Positions 36,839 through 46,417 of a stretch of 64,000 nt of DNA are shown piece after piece. Position 1 is the first letter of the stretch, and each line of letters starts with the position of its first letter. Under the pieces are notes generated by a model. It worked only from the letters and a program-made list of their open reading frames with translations. It ran no database searches and was not told the origin of the DNA. The position numbers and the translations under genes were made by a program. The stretch is from Gemmatimonadales bacterium (lineage in GTDB: Bacteria; Gemmatimonadota; Gemmatimonadetes; Gemmatimonadales; GWC2-71-9), in contig JAHBVU010000003.1 in NCBI GenBank assembly GCA_019637315.1, positions 124,001 through 188,000 on the forward strand, in the 5' to 3' direction.

Positions 36839-38002
36839 ATGACAAAACTTGCCTCGGCCCGATCACAGTTCGACCTGCCAGACGACGTGACCTACCTCAA
36901 CTGCGCCTACATGTCACCGCTATCCCGGCGGGTCGCCCAGGCTGGCCGGGCGGGGATCGACGCCAAACAACGGCCGTGGGAGGTCACACCGGCCGACTTC
37001 TTTGTGACGGCCGATCGCGGCCGGGCCGCTTTTGCCCGGCTGCTCGGTACCCCCGCGACAGCGGACGACCTCGCCATCGTTCCGGCCGCAAGCTACGGCA
37101 TGGCGACAGCCGCGGCCAACCTGCCGCTCCGCCCGACGCAACGAGTCCTGGTGCTGGCCGAGGAGTTTCCCTCGACGATTCTCACCTGGCGAACCCGGGC
37201 AGAGCAGGTCGGCGCAGACCTGGTCACCATTCCGCGGCCGTCTGACGACGACTGGACCGCCGCCGTGCTCTCCGCAATCGACTCCCGTACCGCGGTTGCT
37301 GCGTTGCCGGCGTGCCACTGGATCGATGGGGTCCGACTCGACCTCGCGGTGATCCGGTCCCGCCTGCGTGAGGTCGGCGCCGCCCTGGTGCTCGACCTGA
37401 CACAGTCGCTCGGCGTGATGCCCTTCGACCTTGCCGCGGTCGATCCCGACTACCTCGTGGCGGCCTGCTACAAATGGCTGCTTGGGCCCTACAGCATCGG
37501 CCTGCTCTACGTCGCGCCCCGGCATCAGAACGGCACGCCGCTGGAGCACCACTGGTTCGGTCGCGCCGGCTCAGAGAACTTCAGCGCCCTGCTCGGCTAC
37601 CCGGAGCAGTTCCAGCCCGGCGCGCGCCGCTTCGACATGGGAGAACCGGCCAACTTTGCCCTGATTCCCCCTGCGGTGGCGGCGATCGAGGGGATCCTGG
37701 AGTGGGGCGTCGAGAACCTCTCGGAGACGATCGGCGCCTTCAACGCTGCAATTCTCGCACGCGCGGAGTCGATCGGCGCGACGGCCGTTGCAGCGCGCCT
37801 GCGGGCGCCGCACTACCTCTCACTGCGAGTGCCCGGCAGCACACCCTCGCTTGCCGAGCAGCTGGCGGCCGAGCGCGTATACGTCAGCGTGCGGGGAGGC
37901 GGAACTCTGCGAATCACCCCGCACCTCTACAACGAACCGCGTGACATCGAGCGGCTCTTTGCCGTCCTGGAACCAGCGATGCGCCGTTCCGGCCGCCCTT
38001 GA
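36839..38002 (+). CDS. Class V aminotransferase-fold PLP enzyme
   Basis: This 387-residue fold-type I PLP protein is related to cysteine desulfurases and kynureninases. N-terminal YLNCAYMSPLS, VPAASYGMATAA, an LVLDLTQSLG aspartate motif and the PLP lysine in AACYKWLLGPY are seen. No conserved cysteine-loop typical of desulfurases is evident, so the reaction is left open; isopenicillin-epimerase-like or selenocysteine-lyase-like annotation is common for this group. It ends where the trp promoter -35 begins, and no shared regulation is implied. Confidence 0.82.
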   Translation: MTKLASARSQFDLPDDVTYLNCAYMSPLSRRVAQAGRAGIDAKQRPWEVTPADFFVTADRGRAAFARLLGTPATADDLAIVPAASYGMATAAANLPLRPTQRVLVLAEEFPSTILTWRTRAEQVGADLVTIPRPSDDDWTAAVLSAIDSRTAVAALPACHWIDGVRLDLAVIRSRLREVGAALVLDLTQSLGVMPFDLAAVDPDYLVAACYKWLLGPYSIGLLYVAPRHQNGTPLEHHWFGRAGSENFSALLGYPEQFQPGARRFDMGEPANFALIPPAVAAIEGILEWGVENLSETIGAFNAAILARAESIGATAVAARLRAPHYLSLRVPGSTPSLAEQLAAERVYVSVRGGGTLRITPHLYNEPRDIERLFAVLEPAMRRSGRP

Positions 38003-38028
38003 CCGGGCACGGACTCGGGGTCTATACT
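37999..38028 (+). promoter_or_regulatory. Promoter of the trp operon
   Basis: TTGACC (37999-38004) and TATACT (38023-38028) are 18 bases apart, one mismatch from each consensus. The -35 overlaps the stop of the aminotransferase gene. Seven bases after the -10 comes the A of the leader-peptide ATG, so the transcript probably starts at the start codon. Confidence 0.8.
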
Positions 38029-38034
38029 CCCGCC

Positions 38035-38109
38035 ATGCAACATCTCGTGACGCTCAACCTCTGGTGGTGGCCCTGGCGCAATTCCGCGGTAGGGCGAGCA
38101 TCCGTTTGA
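38035..38109 (+). CDS. trpL: trp operon leader peptide
   Basis: A 24-residue leader peptide gene contains LWWWPW: Trp codons at 38062-38070 (three in a row) and 38074-38076. This is the sensor of ribosome-mediated attenuation: stalling at Trp codons during starvation alters downstream RNA folding. No ribosome site can exist, because the predicted transcription start is at or within a base or two of the ATG, so translation should be leaderless. It is followed by an antiterminator and a terminator, then by DAHP synthase and the trp genes. Confidence 0.9.
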   Translation: MQHLVTLNLWWWPWRNSAVGRASV

Positions 38110-38169
38110 GCTGATCGAGACCTGAACGATCGCAACCGACGAGCCCACCGCGATTCGCGGTGGGCTTTC
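38070..38169 (+). promoter_or_regulatory. trp attenuator (alternative hairpins and terminator)
   Basis: Terminator: AGCCCACCGCG (38142-38152) pairs with CGCGGTGGGCT (38156-38166) and is followed by TTC. Antiterminator: CGCGGTAGGGC (38085-38095), inside the leader gene, pairs with GCCCACCGCG (38143-38152) with one bulged A. Protector: GCCCT (38070-38074), overlapping the fourth Trp codon, pairs with AGGGC (38091-38095). Stalling at the Trp codons would block the protector and free 38085-38095 to antiterminate. This is the classical 1:2, 2:3, 3:4 layout. Confidence 0.85.
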
Positions 38170-38219
38170 GTGCGTTTGCAGCCTGCCGCAGGTATCGGGG
38201 TCAACCTGAAAGGCAGGCT

Positions 38220-39233
38220 ATGATCATCGTACTCAAGCCAGGCGCCTCGGCCGACCATGCCGACGAGCTGATCCGACAGATCGCGTCGCTTGGCCTCCGC
38301 CCCCTCCACATGCCTGGCAGCGAACGGGTCGTGCTGGGCGCTCTCGGCGACGAGCGGGAGCTCGAACGGCTGCAGCTCGACAGCCACCCCATGGTGGAGA
38401 GCATCAAACCGATCCTCGCCCCCTACAAACTCGTCGGACGCGACATGCACCCCGCCGATACCGTTGTCGACCTCGGTGGGGTGGCAATCGGCGGCGACCG
38501 GATCGTGGTCATTGCCGGCCCGTGTTCGATCGAGGGTCGGGAGCTGTTTCGCCAGAGCGCCGCAGCTGCCACTTCGGCTGGTGCGCACGCCCTCCGCGGC
38601 GGCGCCTTCAAGCCGAGGACCAGCCCCTACTCGTTTCAGGGCATGGGACGCCAGGGCCTCGAGATCCTGCAAGCCGTGTCGCGCGAACTCGGGGCGCCCA
38701 CCCTGACCGAGGTCGTCGACCTGGCCGACCTCGATCTGGTCGATCAGTACGCAGACGGCTTCCAGGTCGGCGCCCGGAACATGCAGAACTTCCGGCTGCT
38801 CCAGGCACTCGGCCAGCGTCGCAAGCCCGTTGTTCTCAAGCGCGGAATGGCCGCGCGAATCGACGATCTGCTGCTCGCCGCGGAGTACATCCTGGCCGAG
38901 GGGAATCCCAATGTGATTCTCTGCGAACGGGGTATCCAGGGATTCGACAGCACCACCCGCAACACGCTGGACCTTGCCGCCATCCCCGCGATCAAAGCAC
39001 GCAGCCACCTCCCTGTACTGGTCGACCCGTCGCATGGCACCGGAGTGCGAGACCTGGTCGCTCCGATGGCCAAGGCCGCCATTGCCTGCGGTGCGGACGG
39101 CCTGCTGATCGAGGTGCATCACGATCCGCAGGTCGCGCTTTCCGACGGCAAGCAATCGCTCTACCCCGACCAGTTCGCCGCCCTGATGCGCGAGCTCGGC
39201 CCGTTTGCCCGCGCAGCCGGACGGTCATTGTGA
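38220..39233 (+). CDS. 3-deoxy-7-phosphoheptulonate (DAHP) synthase, type I-beta
   Basis: This enzyme condenses phosphoenolpyruvate and erythrose 4-phosphate, the first step of aromatic synthesis. The 337-residue protein has an N-terminal ferredoxin-like regulatory domain (residues 1-70). The catalytic TIM barrel carries IAGPCSIEG, RGGAFKPRTSPYSFQG, the VGARNMQN motif, KRGMAA and LVDPSHGTG. Placed behind the Trp attenuator and before trpE, it makes entry of carbon into the pathway respond to tryptophan. ATG 38220 follows a weak AAAGG. The frame upstream runs through the terminator and is not coding. Confidence 0.95.
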   Translation: MIIVLKPGASADHADELIRQIASLGLRPLHMPGSERVVLGALGDERELERLQLDSHPMVESIKPILAPYKLVGRDMHPADTVVDLGGVAIGGDRIVVIAGPCSIEGRELFRQSAAAATSAGAHALRGGAFKPRTSPYSFQGMGRQGLEILQAVSRELGAPTLTEVVDLADLDLVDQYADGFQVGARNMQNFRLLQALGQRRKPVVLKRGMAARIDDLLLAAEYILAEGNPNVILCERGIQGFDSTTRNTLDLAAIPAIKARSHLPVLVDPSHGTGVRDLVAPMAKAAIACGADGLLIEVHHDPQVALSDGKQSLYPDQFAALMRELGPFARAAGRSL

Positions 39234-40822
39234 CTCCGCAAGCTCCGGCCGCCGGGACGGTACTCCCTCTGGTACGAAGGCTCGCCGCCACGGTCGATCC
39301 GCTGGCTCTTTATCGCACGCTCGCGGACGGCGGCGAGCGACCCCATACCTTCCTGCTCGAGTCGGCCGATGGCAGCGAGCGTCAAGGGCAGCGCAGTCTC
39401 ATCGGCGTCCGCGCGGCCGCTCGGATCGCGGCCGACCTCGAATCGGTTCGGATCGAGCCACTCTCGCCCAACGGCGCGGCGATTGCCGCACTGGTTGCCG
39501 CGCATCACCCCACCGCCTCCACCGATGGCAACGTCCTCGTTGTTCCGATCGCGCCAGTGCCCGCCCGAATCGACGAGCGCGAGCGCTTTCGGCACGGCAC
39601 CGCATTCGACGTTCTCCGCACCCTGACATTCGGAATCGCGCTGGCGGCAACCCCCAATCCCTGGGGTCACTTGCTCGTCGGGGCTTTCGGGTATGACGCG
39701 ATCGACTACTTCGAACGGTTACCGCTCGGCTATGCCGACCCGCTGGCCCAGCCGGTGCTCGAGTTCTGGATCCCCGATCGACTGATCGTGGTCGACCATC
39801 CGACGGCCTCCGTAACGGTGGTCGCAACCGCGTGGGGCGGAACCGGCTTCGATGCCAGATACCACGACGCCAGCCGGGCCGTCGAACAACTGGTAGCTGC
39901 CCTGACCAGCGTCGGCACAGCCCAGCACCGCGACGAGAGGGGTTCCCCGGACGCCGCCTTGGCAGACGTTTCCGTCGACCAGAGCGATGACGAGTTTGCG
40001 CGTACAGTTGCAGGTCTGCAGCAGCATATTCTGGCCGGCGACGTCTATCAGATCGTGCCGTCCCGGACCTTCTCGCTACCCTGCCCCGACCCGCTGGCCG
40101 CGTACGGCGAGCTGCGCGCTCGCAACCCGAGTCCGTACCTCTTCTACCTCCGGGGTCCGGAACGAGCCCTGTTCGGCGCCTCGCCCGAGACCTGCCTTCG
40201 CATTGATGCGGCGACCCGCACCGCAACCATCACGCCGATTGCAGGCACCGTCGGCCGCGGACGGGACGCGCGCGGCGCCCTCGACCTCGAGGCCGACGCC
40301 CGCGCCGAGGTGATGCTTCGCCTCGACGGGAAAGAGCTGGCCGAGCACCTCATGCTGGTCGATCTGGCCCGCAACGACATCGCCCGAATCAGTACCCCCG
40401 GAACTCGCGCCGTTACCCGGCTGCTCGAGGTCGAACGATACACCCATGTGATGCATCTCGTGTCCGAAGTGTCAGGTAGGCTCGCTCCGCATACGGACGC
40501 ACTGGAAGCGTACGCCGCCACCATGAACATGGGCACGCTGGTTGGCGCCCCCAAGGTTCGTGCCGCCGAACTCCTGCGACACTCCGAGGTCTCCCGTCGG
40601 GGCAGTTACGGCGGGAGCGTCGGGTACCTGCGCAGCGATGGCACCCTGGAAACGGCGATTGTGATTCGCTCTGCCGTCGTGGTCGACGGCATTGCCCACG
40701 TCCGCGCGGGCGCTGGTGTCGTGATGGACTCGGATCCGGCCGCGGAGGCCCTCGAAACCCGGCGCAAGGCGCGCGCCGTCGTCGAGGCGATCCGCCATGC
40801 GGAGGCCCCCGCCCATGTCTGA
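39230..40822 (+). CDS. trpE: Anthranilate synthase component I
   Basis: This 530-residue enzyme forms anthranilate from chorismate, with ammonia supplied by TrpG. The N-terminal FLLESADG segment corresponds to the LLES tryptophan feedback-binding motif. The C-terminal chorismate-binding domain has QIVPSRTF, FGASPETCLR, TPIAGTVGRGR and VDLARNDIARIS, then the GSVGYLRSDG motif. GTG 39230 overlaps the DAHP synthase stop as GTGA. A much longer upstream frame runs inside that gene and is ignored. Confidence 0.95.
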   Translation: MTPQAPAAGTVLPLVRRLAATVDPLALYRTLADGGERPHTFLLESADGSERQGQRSLIGVRAAARIAADLESVRIEPLSPNGAAIAALVAAHHPTASTDGNVLVVPIAPVPARIDERERFRHGTAFDVLRTLTFGIALAATPNPWGHLLVGAFGYDAIDYFERLPLGYADPLAQPVLEFWIPDRLIVVDHPTASVTVVATAWGGTGFDARYHDASRAVEQLVAALTSVGTAQHRDERGSPDAALADVSVDQSDDEFARTVAGLQQHILAGDVYQIVPSRTFSLPCPDPLAAYGELRARNPSPYLFYLRGPERALFGASPETCLRIDAATRTATITPIAGTVGRGRDARGALDLEADARAEVMLRLDGKELAEHLMLVDLARNDIARISTPGTRAVTRLLEVERYTHVMHLVSEVSGRLAPHTDALEAYAATMNMGTLVGAPKVRAAELLRHSEVSRRGSYGGSVGYLRSDGTLETAIVIRSAVVVDGIAHVRAGAGVVMDSDPAAEALETRRKARAVVEAIRHAEAPAHV

Positions 40823-41408
40823 AGGTCTCCAGGTAGTTCTGCTCGACAACTTCGACTCGTTCTCCTACAACCTGGTCGACGAGTTTGCCCGGCGCGGCCC
40901 GAAGGTGACCGTCTTTCGCAACGACGTGCCCGCCGATCGGATCCTCGAGCGGGCCGCCGGTACCCGGGCACTGGTCGTCATCTCTCCCGGCCCCGGCCAT
41001 CCGCGAGACGCCGGCTCCTCGCTCGAGGTGATTCGCCGGGCACTCGGCCGCATTCCGCTCCTCGGCGTCTGTCTCGGTCACCAGGCGCTGATCGAGGCCA
41101 CCGGCGGAACCGTCGTTGCGGCCGCGCTGCCTGTGCACGGCAAGGCGAGTCGCCTCACCCACGATGGTTCGGGCCTGTTCGAGGGTCTTCCCTCGCCGAC
41201 CGCTGTGGGCCGCTACCACTCGCTGGCGGCCGGGACCCTTCCAGCCGAGCTGGTGCCGACAGCTTCGGCGGACGGCGTGGTGATGGCCGTCCGCCATCGC
41301 ACCGCTCCGGCGTTAGGCGTTCAGTTTCATCCCGAGTCGGTTCTGACACCCGCGGGCGGACAAATGATCGACAACGTGATTCGGTGGGCTGCCGATGCTC
41401 GCCGCTAG
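40815..41408 (+). CDS. trpG: Anthranilate synthase component II (glutamine amidotransferase)
   Basis: This 197-residue class I glutamine amidotransferase supplies ammonia to TrpE. LLDNFDSFSYNLVDEF opens the protein. The nucleophile Cys86 is in LLGVCLGHQAL and the His-Glu pair in VQFHPESVLTP. The 8-bp overlap with trpE fixes ATG 40815. It is a separate gene, not fused to trpE or trpD. Confidence 0.95.
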   Translation: MSEGLQVVLLDNFDSFSYNLVDEFARRGPKVTVFRNDVPADRILERAAGTRALVVISPGPGHPRDAGSSLEVIRRALGRIPLLGVCLGHQALIEATGGTVVAAALPVHGKASRLTHDGSGLFEGLPSPTAVGRYHSLAAGTLPAELVPTASADGVVMAVRHRTAPALGVQFHPESVLTPAGGQMIDNVIRWAADARR

Positions 41409-42408
41409 CGTGCTCGATACGTTGAGTCGGCGGAGCCTCGACCAGACCGAGAGCTTTGCCGCCTTTACCGGACTGATTGCCGGCGACCTGACCGACATCG
41501 AGATCGCCGCCCTGCTCGGTGCGCTCAAGGCGCGCGGCGAAACGCCCGCCGAGATTGCGGGGGCGGCGCTGGCGCTTCGTCGGGCGGCTCTGCCATTTCC
41601 GAAGCCAGACTATCCGGTCGCGGACACCTGCGGCACCGGCGGCGACGGAGCCGGCACTGTCAACATCTCAACCGCATCGGCGTTTGTTGCGGCGGCCGCC
41701 GGCGTTCGGGTCGCCAAGCATGGCAACCGGGCCAGCTCCTCCCGCTGCGGCTCGGCCGATCTGCTGGAAGCCCTCGGCGTCAGGCTGGAAACGGCGCCAG
41801 ACACCGCCCGACGCTGCCTCGATCAGGCGGGCATTTGTTTCCTGTTTGCGCCGGCCTATCACCCGGGCGTACGCCGCGCCACCGGCGTTCGTCAGACGCT
41901 TCGAACCCGCACCGTGTTCAACCTGCTGGGTCCCCTGGCCAACCCGGCGCAGCCCGAGTGCCAGGTGATGGGAGTGTATGCGGAGCGGCTGGTGGTTCCG
42001 CTGGCCGAGACGCTGGGGATGCTCGGCTGCCGCGACGCCCTCGTCGTGCACGGGTCGGGCATGGATGAAATCGCCCTGCATGGCCCGACGGCAGCCGCCC
42101 GGCTGCATCGCGGCTCGGTGCAGCGTCTCACACTGACACCTGCCATGGCCGGGTGTGCGGTTGCTCCGGTTGAAGCACTGGCCGGTACCGGTCCCGAGGA
42201 GGGAGCCCGCTGGCTACGACGCCTGCTTGCCGGGCACGCACCGGCGGCTCACTTGGACGCCGTCGCGCTCAACAGCGGGGCGATGCTCTGGATTGCCGGG
42301 CTGGCCACCGATCTCCGCCAGGGCGCCGACGCGGCCCGGGACATCCTGGCCGATGGGCGGGCACTGCGCCACCTCGACGCACTGATCGAGTACTCCCATG
42401 GCGCTTGA
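41395..42408 (+). CDS. trpD: Anthranilate phosphoribosyltransferase
   Basis: This 337-residue enzyme transfers phosphoribose to anthranilate. The glycine-rich PRPP loop DTCGTGGDGAGTVNIST, AKHGNRASSSRCGSADLLE and the NLLGPLANPA motif are diagnostic. The start at ATG 41395 overlaps the trpG stop by 14 bp, and its own stop overlaps trpCF by 11 bp. Confidence 0.96.
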   Translation: MLAASVLDTLSRRSLDQTESFAAFTGLIAGDLTDIEIAALLGALKARGETPAEIAGAALALRRAALPFPKPDYPVADTCGTGGDGAGTVNISTASAFVAAAAGVRVAKHGNRASSSRCGSADLLEALGVRLETAPDTARRCLDQAGICFLFAPAYHPGVRRATGVRQTLRTRTVFNLLGPLANPAQPECQVMGVYAERLVVPLAETLGMLGCRDALVVHGSGMDEIALHGPTAAARLHRGSVQRLTLTPAMAGCAVAPVEALAGTGPEEGARWLRRLLAGHAPAAHLDAVALNSGAMLWIAGLATDLRQGADAARDILADGRALRHLDALIEYSHGA

Positions 42409-43786
42409 CGCGATTCTGGCCGCGAAGCGGCGGGACCTCGCGCGTCGCCAGGCGGCGCGCCCACTCAGTGATCTTCTCGAAGGTCTCCTGCCGTCCGATC
42501 GCGGCTTCGAAGCAGCACTCCGGTCCCGAACCCCGGCGTTCATCTTCGAGATCAAACCCGCCTCGCCATCGGAGGGCAAGCTGCGCGCGGTCGACGAGAT
42601 GGCTCCGGCCATCGACGCCTACGCTCGCCATGCCGATGCCGTCAGCGTGCTGACCGACGGTCCTTTTTTCGGCGGCTCGCACGCCCTGCTGGCTCGAGTA
42701 CGCGCCGCGGTGTCGCAACCGGTACTCTGCAAAGACTTCGTGCTCGACCCGTATCAGGTCTATGAAGCGCGTCGCGCGGGGGCCGATGCAGTTCTGCTGA
42801 TGTTGTCGATCCTGGACGATCGCACCTATCGAGCCTGTGCCGACGCGGCCGGTTCGGTCGGTATGGGCGTGCTGACCGAGGCGCACACGGCCGGGGAGGT
42901 CATCCGGGCCAGGAACCTGGGGGCCAGAGTCATCGGCATCAACAACCGCGACCTCAGCACCCTCGAAGTCAAGCTCGAAACGACGGCGGCGTTGGCTGGT
43001 CTTGCCGGCCCCGATGCTCTGCTGATCGCAGAGTCCGGCATTCGTACCCGCCGCGACGTTCGCTCGCTGGCCGATACCGTCGACGGGTACCTGATCGGCA
43101 CCGCGACCATGCGCTCGACGAACATCGACGCGACCGTCAAGGAGCTGGTCTACGGATCGACCAAAGTCTGCGGACTGACCCGAGCCCGCGACATCCTCGC
43201 AGCATCCGCCGCTGGCGCGACCCATGGAGGCTTCATCTTGGCGCCGGAATCGCCGCGGTGCCTCAGTCTTCGCCTCGCACGCGAGTTGCGCCATGCCGCT
43301 CCGCTCGCATGGGTCGGCGTGTTCGTCAACGACGCGCCTCAGCGAATCGCAGAGGCAGCCGACCTGCTCGGCCTGGCGGCCGTGCAGCTCCATGGCGAAG
43401 AGACCGACGCGGAGCTCGAGACCCTCAGACCGCTGCTGCCATCCCAATGCGAAATCTGGAAGGCCATCCGGATTCGTGACCGGCTGCCCCCGTTCCCCGC
43501 ACGAGCAGATCGCCTGCTGCTGGACAGCTACCACCCCGCTCGTCGCGGCGGAACGGGACAGGCGTTCGACTGGACCCTGCTCGGGCCGGAGGCCGGGTCG
43601 GGCCGGCTGGTGCTGTCCGGCGGAATCGCCGCCGACAATCTCGACCGGGCCCACGCAACCGGGATCGACTTTCTCGACATCAACTCGGGCGTCGAACTCT
43701 CACCCGGCATCAAGTCCCTCGCCGCACTCGACCACTTCTTTTCCATCCGGCGCAGCTGCCCGGATCGCCGGAGAACTGCTCAATGA
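42398..43786 (+). CDS. trpCF: Indole-3-glycerol phosphate synthase / phosphoribosylanthranilate isomerase fusion
   Basis: This single 462-residue protein joins two TIM barrels. Residues 1-245 are IGPS ([48 protein letters not shown]). Residues 255-450 are PRAI ([47 protein letters not shown]). The fused order C then F is the enterobacterial arrangement; many phyla keep trpC and trpF separate. The trpB start overlaps its stop by ATGA. Confidence 0.95.
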   Translation: MALDAILAAKRRDLARRQAARPLSDLLEGLLPSDRGFEAALRSRTPAFIFEIKPASPSEGKLRAVDEMAPAIDAYARHADAVSVLTDGPFFGGSHALLARVRAAVSQPVLCKDFVLDPYQVYEARRAGADAVLLMLSILDDRTYRACADAAGSVGMGVLTEAHTAGEVIRARNLGARVIGINNRDLSTLEVKLETTAALAGLAGPDALLIAESGIRTRRDVRSLADTVDGYLIGTATMRSTNIDATVKELVYGSTKVCGLTRARDILAASAAGATHGGFILAPESPRCLSLRLARELRHAAPLAWVGVFVNDAPQRIAEAADLLGLAAVQLHGEETDAELETLRPLLPSQCEIWKAIRIRDRLPPFPARADRLLLDSYHPARRGGTGQAFDWTLLGPEAGSGRLVLSGGIAADNLDRAHATGIDFLDINSGVELSPGIKSLAALDHFFSIRRSCPDRRRTAQ

Positions 43787-44958
43787 AACTTGCCACGCGT
43801 TTCGGCAGCTACGGAGGAACCTTCGTGCCCGAAATTCTGATGCCGGCGCTCGAGGATCTCGAGCAAGCCTATCTCGATCTTCGGAGCGACCCTGCCTTTC
43901 AGACGGAGCTGGCCGATCTGCTGGCCACCTATGCGGGACGACCAACCCCTCTCTACCGCTGCCGCCGTTTCGGCGCCGATGCTGGAGCAGCCATCTGGCT
44001 CAAGCGTGAGGATCTGCTGCACGGCGGCGCCCACAAGACCAACCAGGCCCTTGGCCAGGGCTTGCTGGCCCGGAGGCTCGGCAAGCGACGGCTGATTGCC
44101 GAGACCGGGGCCGGGCAGCATGGGGTGGCCACTGCATTTACCGGCGCACGCCTGGGCCTCGAAACCGTGATCTACATGGGTGCCAAGGACGTGGAGCGGC
44201 AGCAATCCAACGTCGAACGGATGCGCCTCTTCGGGGCGAGCGTCATACCCGTCAGCGCAGGAAGCGGCACCCTCAAGGATGCCATCAATGAAGCCTTACG
44301 GGACTGGTCGGCCTCGTATGATACGACGCACTATCTGCTCGGAACCGTGGCTGGCCCCCATCCGTTCCCGACCATGGTGCGCGACTTTCAGCGTGTCATC
44401 GGTGACGAGGCGCGACAGCAGTTCCTGGCCGCCGAGGGAGAGCTGCCCGACATCGTGATTGCTGCGGTCGGTGGTGGCTCCAATGCGATCGGCATCTTCA
44501 CCGCGTTCCTGGACGACCCGATCGAACTGCTCGGGGTCGAACCCGCCGGACGCGGCCTGCACACCGGCGCTCACGGGGCCACCTTGCAGCGGGGCACGGT
44601 GGGCGTTCTCCACGGCGCCCTGACACTCGCGCTCCAGGATGACGATGGACAGATCCAGGAATCGCATTCGATCTCCGCAGGCCTCGACTATCCCGCGGTC
44701 GGTCCCGAGCATGCGTACCTGCAGGAGCGGGGCCGGGTCCGCTACACCGGCTGCGACGACGCTCAGGCAGTTGCCGCCTACCAGGATCTCGCTCGGGAGG
44801 AAGGCATCCTGCCCGCACTCGAAAGCGCTCACGCTCTCGCCGCCGCCCGTCTGCTCGGCCCCGACGGGCGCCGCCGACGCATCCTGGTCAACCTGTCGGG
44901 GCGAGGCGACAAGGACCTCGCCACGGTCCAACGCTGGCTCTCGGAGCAATCCGCATGA
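43783..44958 (+). CDS. trpB: Tryptophan synthase beta chain
   Basis: This 391-residue PLP enzyme makes tryptophan from indole and serine. [16 protein letters not shown] begins the protein. The PLP lysine is in [27 protein letters not shown] lies in the channel region, and the phosphate loop is VGGGSNAIG. It overlaps trpCF upstream and trpA downstream, both ATGA. Confidence 0.96.
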   Translation: MKLATRFGSYGGTFVPEILMPALEDLEQAYLDLRSDPAFQTELADLLATYAGRPTPLYRCRRFGADAGAAIWLKREDLLHGGAHKTNQALGQGLLARRLGKRRLIAETGAGQHGVATAFTGARLGLETVIYMGAKDVERQQSNVERMRLFGASVIPVSAGSGTLKDAINEALRDWSASYDTTHYLLGTVAGPHPFPTMVRDFQRVIGDEARQQFLAAEGELPDIVIAAVGGGSNAIGIFTAFLDDPIELLGVEPAGRGLHTGAHGATLQRGTVGVLHGALTLALQDDDGQIQESHSISAGLDYPAVGPEHAYLQERGRVRYTGCDDAQAVAAYQDLAREEGILPALESAHALAAARLLGPDGRRRRILVNLSGRGDKDLATVQRWLSEQSA

Positions 44959-45839
44959 ATACCCGGTACGATCGCATGTTTGCGCGGCTTTCGGCTCGCG
45001 GCGAAGGCGCGTTCATTCCCTTTCTCACCCTCGGCGACCCCGATCTGGCAACCTCGGCGCGGCTGCTCGCCGCATTGCTTGCTGCGCGGGCAGATGCGCT
45101 CGAGCTTGGCCTCCCGTTTTCCGATCCGGTGGCCGACGGCCCGGTCATCCAGGCCTCAGCCCGCCGTGCGCTCGCCTCGGGCACCCGGGTGGCAGATTGC
45201 CTGGCGCTGATCGCGACGGTTCGGCGCGCGGCGCCCGAACTGCCGATCGGCCTCCTCGTTTATGCCAACCTGGTGGTCCGCCGCGGTGTCGGGACCTTCT
45301 ATCGAGAAGCCGCGCAGGCGGGCGTCGACTCAGTACTGATTGCCGACGTCCCGCTCGCCGAGGCCGATCGGTTCGGAGAAGCGGCCGCAGCAGCGGGCGT
45401 TGCCGCCGTCCTGATTGCCCCGCCCAACGCCTCCCCATCGCAGCTGGCAAGGATTGGACGGCAAAGCCGAGGCTACACCTATGTCACCGCTCGGGACGGG
45501 GTGACCGGAGACGATCGAGCACCGGCCGCCGACCTCCGCGCGCGGCTGGCCACGCTGCGGCAGGCGCGTGCCGCACCGTCCGTCGTCGGGTTTGGTATTT
45601 CGACTGCTGACCAGGTTCGCTCCGCGCTCGCAGCAGGCGCTCGGGGCGTCATCGCGGGCTCGGCGCTGATCCGGCGGATCGAGGCCCAGCTCGACCAGCC
45701 TGACAGGCTGGTCGCTGACGTCGAGGCCTTCGCAACGGAACTCAAGGCGGCGACCCGCGGGGGGCACTCGACCAGCGAACGCGACGCGTATCTCGAGCAC
45801 GTCGGGATTGTCTCGGGGAGCCGATCGGCCGACTATTAA
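44955..45839 (+). CDS. trpA: Tryptophan synthase alpha chain
   Basis: This 294-residue TIM-barrel lyase releases indole from indole-3-glycerol phosphate. [15 protein letters not shown] contains the catalytic Glu-equivalent region and [18 protein letters not shown] the catalytic Asp. The phosphate-binding part is [28 protein letters not shown]. It is somewhat longer than usual because of a Ser/Arg-rich C-terminal tail. It is the last gene of the operon and is followed by a hairpin. Confidence 0.95.
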   Translation: MNTRYDRMFARLSARGEGAFIPFLTLGDPDLATSARLLAALLAARADALELGLPFSDPVADGPVIQASARRALASGTRVADCLALIATVRRAAPELPIGLLVYANLVVRRGVGTFYREAAQAGVDSVLIADVPLAEADRFGEAAAAAGVAAVLIAPPNASPSQLARIGRQSRGYTYVTARDGVTGDDRAPAADLRARLATLRQARAAPSVVGFGISTADQVRSALAAGARGVIAGSALIRRIEAQLDQPDRLVADVEAFATELKAATRGGHSTSERDAYLEHVGIVSGSRSADY

Positions 45840-45845
45840 ATGGAG

Positions 45846-45866
45846 CGGGGCGCAACCGGCGCCCCG
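45846..45866 (+). terminator. Hairpin after trpA
   Basis: CGGGGCGC (45846-45853) pairs with GCGCCCCG (45859-45866) around AACCG, seven bases after the trpA stop. No T-run follows, so termination may be partial. Confidence 0.5.
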
Positions 45867-45892
45867 CCCGACAATCCACTCCAGACTGTCCC

Positions 45893-46417
45893 ATGGCCTC
45901 GATTTCTCCGATCCAGGTGCCCGGTACGGCCCGTCCCGGCGGTCACTACTCTCAGGCAATCGTTCACAACGGGCTCGTCTATGTCGCCGGACAGCTGCCG
46001 GTCGACTTGGCCACCGGCAAGCCCTTGCTCGGCACGGTCGAGGAGCAAACCCGCCGGGTGCTGGACAACATGGATCAGATTCTCCGCACCGCCGGCAGCG
46101 GCCTCCAGCATATCGTGCAGGTCACAGCCTATATCACGAAACTCGACGACTGGGATGCGATCAACGCCACCTACGCCTCGATCATGGGAGCACACCGGCC
46201 GGCGCGCGCGATCGTACCGGTGCCGGAGCTTCACTACGGCGTGGCGCTCGAGGTAACCTGCATCGCATCGGTGGCACCCGCGCGCCGCCGCCGCACCCGA
46301 GGCAAGACTAGGGCCCCAGCCCGTCGGTCCGCGCCCCCGACCAAGGCGGCTCGGAAGTCGGGCAAGTCGGGTAGGGGTGCCAAATCCACTTCCAGCCGGC
46401 GACCGAGGGCCCGGTGA
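45893..46417 (+). CDS. RidA-family protein with basic C-terminal tail
   Basis: Residues 1-128 form a RidA/YjgF domain (HYSQAIVHNGLVYVAGQLPVD, LDNMDQILRTAGSGL, VQVTAYITKLDDW, RPARAIVPVPELHYGVALEVTC). Such proteins hydrolyse reactive enamines released by PLP enzymes. Residues 129-174 are an unusual extension almost wholly of Arg, Lys, Ala, Ser, Pro and Gly (ARRRRTRGKTR, KAARKSGKSGRG). It resembles a histone H1-like nucleic-acid-binding tail, not part of the family. The stop overlaps the next start by GTGA. Confidence 0.85.
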   Translation: MASISPIQVPGTARPGGHYSQAIVHNGLVYVAGQLPVDLATGKPLLGTVEEQTRRVLDNMDQILRTAGSGLQHIVQVTAYITKLDDWDAINATYASIMGAHRPARAIVPVPELHYGVALEVTCIASVAPARRRRTRGKTRAPARRSAPPTKAARKSGKSGRGAKSTSSRRPRAR

